From contig OY747702.1 of the NCBI GenBank assembly GCA_963556495.2, positions 16,666,903-16,730,902 on the forward strand: 64,000 bases of DNA, in the 5' to 3' direction. A model generated the notes under the pieces. That model saw only the letters and a list, made by a program, of their open reading frames with translations. It was not told where the DNA came from and made no database searches. Numbering within the stretch: position 1 is the stretch's first letter; each line of letters begins with the position of its first letter. The translations under genes and the position numbers were made by a program. This document shows, in pieces, positions 1 through 8,947 of this stretch. Source of the stretch: Valencia hispanica (lineage: Eukaryota; Chordata; Actinopteri; Cyprinodontiformes; Valenciidae).

Positions 1-1605
1 CCTCTGCTGTCCTGGTGGAGATTTGCTTTGCAACACTGACACACGAACGGAGAAGAATAAAAGGAAAACATCTCCCTCAATGCGTGTGGGTGTAAACTTG
101 CTGACGGAGAAGCATAAACTTGGCTTTACAGTCAAGTACAATAGTGATCTGTGGTGGTGTGCGCCTTTCTTCTCCAATTTTGGATAGCATCTTTAAAATA
201 CCCGGAAAGACACTTACAAAGTATTAAAGTTGAATGTCTAGCGATGTAGAATTGTGTTTTCAATCAAAGCTGCCAGGATGTTTTTGAAAGGGGTAAACAA
301 CTGTAGACCCCTAAATCCTGCTGATGGATTGCAGTAAGGCTGTCACAGTGCGGCCTCTCATGAGAAATGGGCTTATAAGATCCAGTCAGTTGGGTTCTAC
401 TTTTACAGCTTCTAGAGGGCGCTGTGGTGGAATAAGGCCACGTCCACCAAACATTTGCATAACAGTCTATTAGGGGTTGGACTAATATCAAATATTTTAA
501 CTTGGGTACAGATCAGATGGTTTTTGTGGTAATTGGAGCCAAATGTACGGTCTCTGCGTAACGCCAGATTTGCCACGCCACCACACGATGTTTGACAAAC
601 ATCTCTGTCCTGTTTTTGAGTTAGACTAACTTATCCTCTGTCACTCAGCACAGTTTGAAGTTTATTTGGTCATGGGGGTCAAATATGGACCTTTCAAAGT
701 AAAACATTACATTTCCCATTCTCAGGGGGAGGGACTTGAGTGATGTTAGCATTTGACTATTGGGCTTTGTTATGGACCTGAAGACAACCCACCACAGCAG
801 GTTTCGTGGCTCTGTGACTTTTTTTTTGTAAGAGTTAATTTTTTTCCAACTTTTTTTTGGATGTAGTAAAGGTTTTAGGTCTTGCCCCGTTCCATCGGCG
901 TGCACGAAAATTCAGGACTTTGATAAGATCCCCCATGCCTCATGCGCAAATTCACACATTTTCAAGCAGATTGATCACAACGTGTAGGAGTTTGATCAAT
1001 GCAGAGGCAAAAACAGGGCAAAATGGGTCTAAATTGCAGGTTCAATCCAAGATGGCAGACTTCCTGTTCGTTTTGGACTATGACGCTTGAAGACTTTTAG
1101 GTAGGCCTTGGGAAGTTCAACAACTGTACCAATTTTCATGCCTCTAGGATAAACTAACGTAAATAGGAAGGGTGTTTTGAAGCATTCCAGGGGGCGCTGT
1201 TGAGCCATTTCTGTTGCGACATTTGCTAACCCCTTAAAATACATACATTTTCAGCACAACTGATGCGTCCGCCAAATTTTGTGAGTTTTCATATATGTTT
1301 AGGCCTCCAAAAAGCCAAATAATTTGCTCAAAGAATAATAAACCGTACAGATACAATTAGCCTTTGCAGCAATTTTGCTGCTTGGACTTAATGATCTACA
1401 CAAGTGTGTCTGCTATGTGGTCTCCCTTCTGTCTTAAGGTTTTTAAGTTGAATGTCTTCTTTTTTTTTCTTTTTTTAATGCTGAGGCAGCGTTTATGTAC
1501 CGTCAGAAAATAGAAATGGACAGGTTCACCAAGCGTCCTGAGCTTTTAAGCCCGACTTTCTGACTAAAGTTGAACTAAAACCGAAAATGATCCTTCGTCC
1601 TGTAG
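1..1605. repeat. GUF1 intron with an old dispersed repeat (about 270-1260)
   Basis: No exon is visible. Roughly 270-1260 resembles an ancient fish dispersed repeat with phrases such as 'gggggcgctgttgagccatt' (1190-1209), a variant 'agagggcgctgtggtggaat' (413-432) and 'ccaagatggcagacttcctg' (1047-1066). Class unknown; no terminal repeats or coding capacity seen. 1261-1605 is plain AT-rich intron. Confidence 0.4.
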
Positions 1606-1739
1606 AGTCGCAGGGCGGTGCAGAAGAACATGGTGTACATTGACGACCAGCGTGTCATGATGAAATATCTCTTCCCTCTAAACGAGATCGTTGTGGATTT
1701 CTATGATCTCCTAAAATCCTTGTCATCCGGATATGCCAG
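1606..1739 (+). CDS. guf1: GUF1 exon (first in window)
   Basis: Acceptor cctgtag at 1599-1605 and donor gtaaaac from 1740. It encodes [17 protein letters not shown] followed by the [14 protein letters not shown] block. It ends in phase 2, and the split Ser codon is completed by the next exon. The preceding exon is not visible in 1-1605. Confidence 0.92.
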
Positions 1740-2228
1740 GTAAAACTAATCAAGTCAACTGTTTATAGTCACAGTATAACACACGTCTGCATGCAGCTCA
1801 GAAGTCCCGTGAGTACATAAAAAAAGAACCAGGAGAAAATGAAATGGGACAAATATGTCTTTGGTTGTGTTTATTGAGGAAAAGAATTCAGTCTTACCAA
1901 TCTAGATGGTAAAAATAAGTGCATCCTCACATTGAGGATTTTTAAACATTTAAGTGGAGAAATAACTGCCTCTGATTGGTTCCAGCAGCTTGAAGATCAG
2001 TGTTAAACATCAGCTTGGAAGAACTTTAGCTATCTGAAATACCTGAGTGTAATATTTTCCATTCAAACTCTCTGAGTGTTATTGTCACATTCAGACTTTA
2101 ATACACTTCCTAAAGGTTCACGTCTGTCTACTTCTCACTGAAATTGATGTATTTTAATGTTACCTAAAGAACACATTGATTGGTTATTTTTAGATCATAT
2201 TTGAGTAATTTCCTAGCAGCACTCATAC

Positions 2229-2296
<68 letters not shown>

Positions 2297-5200
2297 TCAT
2301 ATATATATATATACTCATATATATATATATACTCATATATATATATATACTCATATATATATACTCATATATATATACTCATATATATATATACTCATGA
2401 GGAAATCAGTAATATAAAATCACATTTTATTAAAGCAAAGTTTGGGCTAATTGTTATTGCTTAAAATTCAAATGTTAGAAACTTCAGCTTCCTTGTAAAA
2501 TCTAATTTCCCTCCAGTCCAATTCTTTTTCTTCTCATTCAAATTTGATGTGAGATAGATGGCATTGTGCTCAGCTGCTCCTGACTTTCATCTCCGTTTCC
2601 ACAGCTTTGACTATGAGAATGCAGGTTACCAGGCTGCAGATTTAATAAAGATGGATATTCTACTGAATGGGCAACCAGTGGAGGAACTCACCACAATCGT
2701 ACACAGGTACAGCTCTGAGAGAGTGGTGTTGATGTAGAAATATTCTGGGGATGGTGTAGAGGTCTGTTATTTTTTTCCCGAGGATTTCTAATTCTGATGC
2801 TACTTTATAGCGCTTTCATACTTCCTCAGCTGGTCACTGGTTACAGTGGACTATGATTAACATAACAGTTATTCTAAGCATAGAGAGTATAATATATCCT
2901 GCACACCAGACGACGACTTCATTCTTCAACTCCACAGACAAAGAACTATGATATAAAACTGATTAGTGTTGAATGTGATCTCTAATGAAGCAGTCATCTG
3001 TAATGTAAAGACCTTAAGCCTCTTAGATAAAGTTTACTCTGTCTCAGATTCTTCATTCCTGCAGCTTTAGGGTACAATCAACTTGAGCCTAGCTTTAGAC
3101 GGGTTTAACAGGCTTTAACGTCCTCCATCAGTAGCCCTCCTCTTTCATTACACGAATCATCTCTAGTTTTTCTGATTTATTCCCACCTGGTGGCTCCGTT
3201 TTTGACTTCCTCTGTCCAATAAATTAACTGTACCTTCGTGGTACTTGTCCACACCTTTCAAACCTTGTCTCTCTAACCTTCTCTCCAAACTGCTCAGCCT
3301 ACAAGGTCTCACTACCATCGTGCATACAATCCCTTTCAGTACTCCAACCATCGCTCTATCGCGGATCTACTCTACCTTGACTACACTCTGTTCTTTGCAC
3401 CACCCATTGGTTTTGATTGTTGACCCCGGGGATCTACACTCGCCTGCCTCCAAGACAGACCACAGTGTGATATGAACACATATGAACATAACACAACTGC
3501 AGCTGTCCATCACCATTTTAAACCAGGAGGGGCTCAGATCTTAACAATCTGCTTTGCCAAGAACGTGTTGCCATGAAATATCGTCTCCGCTGCCTGGAAA
3601 TTAAGCTGTTAGCATGTCATGACAGCCTTCAGACCGTCCTACAACAACAGTCAGAGGCCGGTTCAGATTCGTTGCAAGACTGACTGCTACTTGAGCTCCA
3701 TCCTGCCCACACCATCACCATCCAAGTGGGGTTGTCGCATTTAAATGTTTCATGTCATCAAACAAATTTTATATTAGACTAAGACAGTGGTTCACAAAGT
3801 GGGGGGCGCAGAGTCATTGGCGGGGGGGGGGGGGTACGAATGGATAAAATAAATTATTGGACTCTGCTAACATAATGGACAGGTTTTTGACTAGGCTCCC
3901 ACATAATTGCACAGCAGCACATAAAACGCCACCAAACATCCGTCTAAACCAACTTCTACCAAACACCTGCAGCTGAGCTCAAAAAAAGTTTCAAACCGAG
4001 TGGGAAAGTGTAAAAAGCCTCTCACAATTATAGAGGATTTAATACAGTACTTTGGACGATTTCAACAATGACTAATATTAGCCATCACACTACCAGTTAT
4101 TCCTCTGTCCAGTAATACCAGAGGTCACGCTAGATATTTTTGCGGGGTAAAAAAAAATCCATGATCTACTTTTACAAGTCCATTATTATAATTATAACAT
4201 ATTCAATGTTTTTTATTTTATTTTAAATAATCAGTACGAACAAGCTGAACTGCTACATATAAACACAGAAATCAAACGATTACATTTAAAATAGGCTACA
4301 AACAGTTCTCCTGTGGCTTGAATGCACAGTCTCGCATCGTCCTCCCGGTCTGCATGGAACTGAAATGCACACTTGTGCTTAATCAAATGTCTCAAGTTAG
4401 ATTGCTGCAGAGGTTATTGCCATGAGGTTTTGGATTTTTGCCTCGGACAGATGACTTCTCATGGGGGTTTAGATGTACTGGAGGCTGACTCCTCGCTCCG
4501 CTGCCACACTGGAGACTTAAAGAAAACAACCCTCAAATACGGAAAATAGTCAGCTTATTCCATTAGCAGGTACATTTATGACATGTCCTTTTACATGTTG
4601 GGACTTGTTGGGCTCTGTACAGACAGGGTGTAGAGGGCTGCATCAAGCGCATCTCCCCCCATATGTGGGGTCTAAACAGCTGTGTCCAGAGCTAAATGAT
4701 GTAATGATCAATGACTTCAGCACCACTGTGTTTGACTGTCAGCATGGTGTTCTTTTTCTCAAATGCTGTCAGTTTTGCACCAGATTTATTGGGACAGACA
4801 TCCTCCTCAAAGTTCCACAGAATATTTTCCCAAATGTCTTGGAGATCATCAGGATGGTTTTTTTTTGGGGGGGGGGGGGTCTGTGATGGAACCTTCTGTT
4901 TTTGGCCAGGTGTGGTTTTTGGCCTCAAATCTCTGCCATGGATGCCATTTTTTTAGTCTCCTTCACTTCGTCGAACCATGAACGCTGACCTTAACTGACT
5001 ATAGATGTTCTTCTGGATTCTTTTCTTATATCCTGCATAACCTGCATAACCAGGTTGGTTATGTCTGCTTTTTCCTTTCATAAATGAAAACATTATTTGA
5101 AAACAGCCTTTGGATCTTGCTCAGGTTATTTGGGAGTCAGTTCTCTTTTTGTTTGACTTCAAGCATCCAAGACGGAACAAAAAAAGGCAAAAACAGAAAA

Positions 5201-5809
5201 AATCTGTAAGGTGGCACCATACATCGCAGCACAGTACATGACCATCAGTCAGTCTGTTTCTATTTTTTTTATTTTTATATTTGGTTCTTTTTACGTGGAT
5301 TTCATGACAGGGACCGTGCATACAGTACAGGGAAGGCCATGTGTGAGCGGCTTACAGAATCCATTCCGAGGCAGATGTTTGAGATTGCCGTCCAGGCTGC
5401 CATTGGAAGTAAAGTCATAGCAAGAGAAACGTAAGTGCAACGTCTGCTCTGAGCTGCTGAGTTTGTTGGAGGAAAAAAAAGTGGCACGTAGAACAATAAT
5501 CATGCATACTCAAATACATCTGAATAAATGGTGTGCTCTGTTCCTCTTTCAGAATAAAGGCATACAGGAAAAACGTTCTCGCAAAATGTGTAAGTAAGAG
5601 AGTTTGTGTTCTCTTATTTGGTAACTTGCTGCAAAAACACACAAGCCCTTTCAATCCTCATTCATCTTTTGTAGTATGGTGGTGACATAACACGGAAGAT
5701 GAAGCTATTGAAGAAACAAGCTGAAGGGAAAAAGAAGATGAGACGCATCGGCAACGTGGAGGTTCCTAAAGATGCCTTCATAAGTGTTCTGAAGAGGAAA
5801 GAAAAATAA
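1606..5809 (+). CDS. guf1: GUF1, mitochondrial translation factor (EF4/LepA homologue), 3' part of gene
   Basis: Five exons (1606-1739, 2605-2706, 5311-5430, 5553-5589, 5675-5809) join in frame to 175 residues and a TAA stop. The family is a GTPase of the mitochondrial matrix side of the inner membrane that binds mitoribosomes and is thought to promote back-translocation and faithful translation under stress. The window holds the end of the EF-G-like domain and the LepA-specific C-terminal domain, not the G domain. Recognisable blocks are [60 protein letters not shown] and the basic tail [16 protein letters not shown]. Vertebrate GUF1 is about 670 residues, so roughly the last quarter is present. 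All acceptors are AG and all donors GT. Exon phases agree throughout. I see no break, so the gene looks intact here; its 5' exons lie upstream of the window. Confidence 0.95.
2228..2398. repeat. (TA)n microsatellite with higher-order TACTCA units
   Basis: A run of alternating T/A from about 2230 to 2295 passes into units of about 16-20 bp, each made of (AT)n followed by 'actcat'. At least seven 'actcat' interruptions occur up to 2398. The open frame across it (Ile-Tyr repeats) is a by-product. Confidence 0.9.
2605..2706 (+). CDS. guf1: GUF1 exon
   Basis: Acceptor tttccacag and donor gtacag. It encodes [20 protein letters not shown] and then [13 protein letters not shown], the conserved 'SFDYE.AGYQ' stretch of EF4/LepA proteins. 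Both boundaries are in phase 2. Confidence 0.93.
2707..3784. other. GUF1 intron, no feature recognised
   Basis: Intronic sequence with no coding exon, repeat end or RNA gene that I can support. The small open frames around 3163-3475 lack any recognisable motif. Confidence 0.5.
3785..4560 (+). mobile_element. hAT-type transposon remnant (Charlie/ZBED-like)
   Basis: Begins with cagtggttcacaaagtgggg, typical of hAT elements of this group (family consensus CAGTGGTTCTCAAAGTGGGG), followed by a G-rich tract at 3822-3834. An ATG at 3875 opens MDRFLTRL, like the 'MDRFL' start of ZBED-type hAT transposases, but meets a stop near 3976. The 3' end is not defined; 4130-4560 may be the same or another element. 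Dead copy inside a GUF1 intron. Confidence 0.5.
4740..5010 (-). mobile_element. Tc1/mariner transposase fossil
   Basis: Read on the minus strand, this matches the middle of a fish Tc1/mariner transposase gene. Landmarks on the plus strand are 'ggtgttctttttctcaaatg', 'ttttcccaaatgtcttggag' and 'ctctgccatggatgcc'. It is decayed and interrupted by a T8G13-like tract at 4859-4879. No intact frame. Confidence 0.6.
5311..5430 (+). CDS. guf1: GUF1 exon
   Basis: Acceptor ttcatgacag and donor gtaagtg. It encodes [14 protein letters not shown], then [20 protein letters not shown] and IARE, matching the C-terminal domain of EF4. A Tc1 fossil ends about 300 bp upstream. Confidence 0.93.
5553..5589 (+). 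CDS. guf1: GUF1 micro-exon (37 nt)
   Basis: Acceptor ctctttcag and donor gtaagtaag. It encodes [12 protein letters not shown] after the split Thr codon. It is too short to be found as an ORF and was placed from phase and family conservation (…[16 protein letters not shown]…). Confidence 0.92.
5675..5809 (+). CDS. guf1: GUF1 last exon with stop codon
   Basis: Acceptor cttttgtag. It encodes [20 protein letters not shown] and then [20 protein letters not shown] with a short lysine-rich tail, stop TAA at 5807-5809. An AATAAA overlaps the stop (5805-5810) and is too early to be the working poly(A) signal. Later AATAAA hexamers occur near 6428, 6495 and 7033. The 3' UTR end is not determinable. 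Confidence 0.94.
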   Translation, partial: YGGDITRKMKLLKKQAEGKKKMRRIGNVEVPKDAFISVLKRKEK

Positions 5810-6009
5810 AAAGTCCTTATTACCCATTATTTCTGCATTTAATTCAAGTCCAAAGTTTTATTATTAGCTTTCTTCTCTCTGATAATCGAAAAAATGCTTA
5901 CCCTTTGTTTTGTTTTTTTCCCTGATCAAAAATTGACATGGGTGACTTGAAGCAAACTCTGCCCTGCATTGAGTTAAAATGCAAAGCTAGTTAAACAGGT
6001 TTGTCAATC

Positions 6010-6310
6010 ATGTGGAGACATTGTAGAGATCCACAGCGCAGGTGGGAGAAACAGGCCATGTAGGGGACATGGCAAACATGGGAAAATGTGCCCTAGTCAG
6101 ATGAGACAAACAGTCAACTTTCCGGCTTACATGGAAAATGATATGGGTTAGAGGAGGGTGTGGGGCTTTTTTTCAGCAAGGACAAGAGCGCTGGTTTCGA
6201 GTTGACTGGAAGATAAATGGCTGCCAAGGCCTGAGGTGGAGGTTCACCTTCCACCAGGACTATAACCTTCTCACATACAGCTAGAGCTGCAATCGAAGGG
6301 TTTAGATTAT
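6010..6310 (+). mobile_element. Tc1-like transposase fossil
   Basis: Plus-strand remnants of a Tc1 transposase gene in order: 'gcgcaggtgggagaaacagg', 'ggggacatggcaaacatggg', 'agtcagatgagac', and 'gaggttcaccttccaccagg' followed by 'agctagagctgcaatcgaag'. Large internal deletions and stops are present. Confidence 0.65.
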
Positions 6311-7299
6311 TTGCCATTCATGTTGTATAATTGCACAGTTAACACCTCACAACTATTGCTATTATTAAAAATACATAAAACACTAAATGAAGGATCACCT
6401 ATAGGTGTTACATTGACAGAAACCATAAATAAATTCAAATTATTAAGGCAGGGATGTTTTTTTACTATTTACTTTGTGCTGACACAAAAGGAGAGAAATA
6501 AACCTAAAATTAGCAGAGTCGATTTGCATTGACTTAATTCTACCAGCAGATGGCAGCATAGCCTCCGACATGAACGGTAGGCTTTACATCCTTAATTGTT
6601 GATGTATCCCTCAGTCTAGTCATTCTAAGTCCCTCCTTCATTTTTAAGATTGAACTACTGAAAGTATCACGTTGTCGTTCAGGGCTTTAACGGATAAATG
6701 TAAGCAAACCTTTTATTTTACAAGTTAAACTTTGGAATTTATTTGTGCTTTTCAGAACTAAAATTTAAATATAGAATTGTGTTTTTTTTTGTTTGTTTAT
6801 CATTTCATGAATGAAAAACCTCAGATCAGTGGTACCTGATGCAAATCCTCAACACCTAGTGTGTGTTCTATACGTTTGGGAAGGGCCCCAGCTCTGACGG
6901 AAGGACTGGGATGGCCACAAAAGCTTTGGACATTGGAATGGTGCATCAAGACATTGTGTGAAGCTCAGAAGACTTGCATTTCTTTGATATTCATGGTTTT
7001 ATCAGTTTTAAAGTTGCAACGAAAGGAGAAAAAATAAACAGTGCAGTGGAGAGTTGTGAACCAACAATCTGTAGACATCACCAAGTGGCTTTTATTTCCA
7101 AATAGCAAACACGTATGTCACCCTTCATTGCATTCACAGAAACGCAACCGCTTTGAGTCATGTGGATTTCTTTTTTTATTTTCCTTTTAAGGACACATCT
7201 ATGAATTCTCTAATTACTACCTATTTTGGTATCAACTGCATTTGGAAAAAAATAATGAAGACATCTGGTCCTGATTTGAATTGTCATTCATAAACGGTA

Positions 7300-7430
7300 C
7301 TCCGCAAATCAGTTCATTGTAGAATCACCTTTTGCTGCAATTACAGCTGCAAGTCTTCTTGGGTGTGTCTCTACCTACCAGCTTTTCACATTTAGAGACT
7401 AAAATTTTTGTCCATAGTTCTCCTGCTACA
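7300..7430 (-). mobile_element. Tc1-like fragment
   Basis: Phrase 'ttttgctgcaattacagctg' followed by 'caagtcttcttgggtgtgtc' is a hallmark of minus-oriented Tc1 copies in fish. Only about 130 bp is retained. Confidence 0.55.
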
Positions 7431-7494
7431 CAATTCACATCTCTGTCACTGGAACTGGTTGCTCCCAGGGGCCTGGTGTCTGCAATAAATTCAG

Positions 7495-7655
7495 AGTTTT
7501 CACGTAAAAGTCAGTATATTCCGAGTTTAAAGTAAGAATTCTGAAAAGTAAATCAAAGTTCTGAAAATAAAGTCAAAGTTTAAAAATTTAAATCAGAATA
7601 TTCAGAGATTAAAGTCAGAATTCTGAGATTAAAGTTAGAATTTTGAAACTAAATT
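7495..7655. repeat. Minisatellite, ~20-22 bp unit (left block)
   Basis: Degenerate tandem copies of a unit close to gagattaaagtcagaattct. The same unit resumes at 8180-8445, so the array was split by the sequences between. Confidence 0.75.
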
Positions 7656-7965
7656 CAATTCAAAATACTTTATTGATCTCGAAGGGAAATTAAGTGTTGG
7701 TATAGCTCATACAATTAATTCTTTAAGGAGTTGTAGATAATGATGGCAGCGAAACGGAAGAAGCCTGTGACTGAAGACACTCTGTTGTTGCAGGATAGTT
7801 TCATGAAGAGGATGCTCAGGGTTGTCCATAATTTTTATTTTATGAAAAATCTTTCTTTGGAACATCCTCTCCAGATGTTCCACAGTCATCCCCAGAACAG
7901 AAACAACCTTGTTTATCAGGTTGTTTAGTTTTTTGTTTTTTTTTATCCCTGGCTCTGACACTGCT
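7655..7965 (-). mobile_element. 5'-truncated LINE 3' end
   Basis: The minus strand encodes an incomplete ORF (7961 to 7707) with LINKVVSVLG, KIMDNPEHPLHETI and FSHRLLPFRC, typical of the C-terminus of a fish non-LTR element. It ends in a terminal sequence reading 'ctttattgatctcgaaggga' on the plus strand. The family is probably Rex1/Babar-like, but I am unsure. The insertion sits inside the minisatellite. Confidence 0.6.
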
Positions 7966-7974
7966 AACCCAATA

Positions 7975-8160
7975 TAATAATAATAATAATTATTATTTCT
8001 TAATTATTAATATCAATGAATATTATATATAATAATAATCTCAGATTAATCAGATTATTATATATAATATTTATTGATATTAATAAGAAAGAATAATAAT
8101 AATTATTATTAATATCAATAAATATTATATATAATAATAATCTCAGATTAATCTGAGATT
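7975..8160. repeat. AT-rich multi-arm inverted repeat
   Basis: Three copies of a ~60 bp AT-rich unit containing 'aatattatatataataat'. Copy 1 is 7981-8046, copy 2 is inverted at about 8051-8110, and copy 3 is direct at about 8092-8160. A perfect 16 bp palindrome ctcagattaatctgag lies at 8143-8158. It could form a long hairpin or cruciform. Confidence 0.75.
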
Positions 8161-8179
8161 AAATTGATAAAGGGGGAAA

Positions 8180-8450
8180 ACAAATTCATAATTCAGAGAT
8201 TATAGTCCGGATTTTGAGATAAATTTACAAAGACTCTGAGATAAAGATCGGAACTCTGAGATTCAAATCTGTGTTCTGAAAAAAAAAATCTGCTTTTTAA
8301 ATTTAGTTCAAATACTGAGATAAAACTCTTTAGATTCTGAGATCAGTCGAAATTCGCAGATAAAAATTAGAAAATTCTGAGATTAAAATCAGAATTTTCA
8401 AACTAAAGTCAGAATATTGTGATAATAAAGCCAGAATTCCCCCCACCACC
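8180..8450. repeat. Minisatellite, ~20-22 bp unit (right block)
   Basis: Degenerate copies of the same 'gattaaagtcagaattctga' type unit as at 7495-7655, ending at a C/A-rich stretch near 8440-8460. Confidence 0.7.
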
Positions 8451-8660
8451 CACCCCCCCTTTTCAGTGGCTCTAATCCTACAAAAAAAAAAAAAGACATT
8501 TAAAAGCGCGTTGGTCTTTTTTGGCTCTTGTTGCCTCCCGTAGTTTATCAACGCGGAAGCTAAAATGAATGGCTGCATCGGTAACTGGTATTAGTGGTTT
8601 TGTTATCCCACACGTACCTGTAAACATTGATTATTTTTGCATCCGTCTTGAGAGACGGAC

Positions 8661-8749
8661 ATGTTGAGGCGTAGCACACAGTTTGGCGGATTGTTCGTGT
8701 GATGCGTTCCAGCTCCGGCTCCGGCTCCTCTGTAATGCGTCGTCTGTGA
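8661..8749 (+). promoter_or_regulatory. Two overlapping upstream ORFs before PIGG
   Basis: If transcription starts upstream of 8661, the PIGG leader carries uORF1 (8661-8702, 13 codons and stop) and uORF2 (8702-8749, 15 codons and stop), overlapping by one base in TGATG. A third short uORF begins at the ATG near 8564. The main start at 8794 lies 44 bases after uORF2. The transcription start is unknown, so a regulatory role is inference. Confidence 0.4.
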
Positions 8750-8793
8750 GTTGTCCCGTTCAGATAAGTTTGTCGCCTCCTAAGCCAACCACC

Positions 8794-8947
8794 ATGAGAG
8801 TCCGCTCGTCTGTCTTCGCCTGCTTCATTCTCATATTTGAAGTGGTCGGCGTCGCCCTCTTTCTGAGGGGATTCTTCCCTGTTCCTGTTAAATCTTCCCT
8901 CTCCTCCAAAAGCAGGCTGTCAGATTTCCCCGCGGAGCCGCTGGCAG
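8794..8947 (+). CDS. pigg: PIGG coding exon 1
   Basis: Starts at [20 protein letters not shown], a hydrophobic signal anchor, and ends …DFPAEPLAG with donor gtgagc at 8948. Phase 1 end. Intron 1 is only 102 bp and contains a 23-base C run. Confidence 0.93.

Larger units (their letters stand above)
5810..8550. other. GUF1-PIGG intergenic region, repeat-rich
   Basis: About 2.7 kb holding the GUF1 3' UTR (extent unknown), two Tc1 fossils, a minisatellite split by a LINE fragment and an AT-rich palindrome, listed separately. 6320-7290 shows nothing recognisable apart from AATAAA hexamers. Confidence 0.6.

Noticed and set aside
2180..2464. 94-codon ORF rich in Ile-Tyr
   Set aside because: Direct translation of a TA microsatellite.
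7495..8450. CRISPR-like array of regular ~21 bp repeats
   Set aside because: There are no unique spacers; the units are contiguous degenerate tandem copies in a vertebrate genome.
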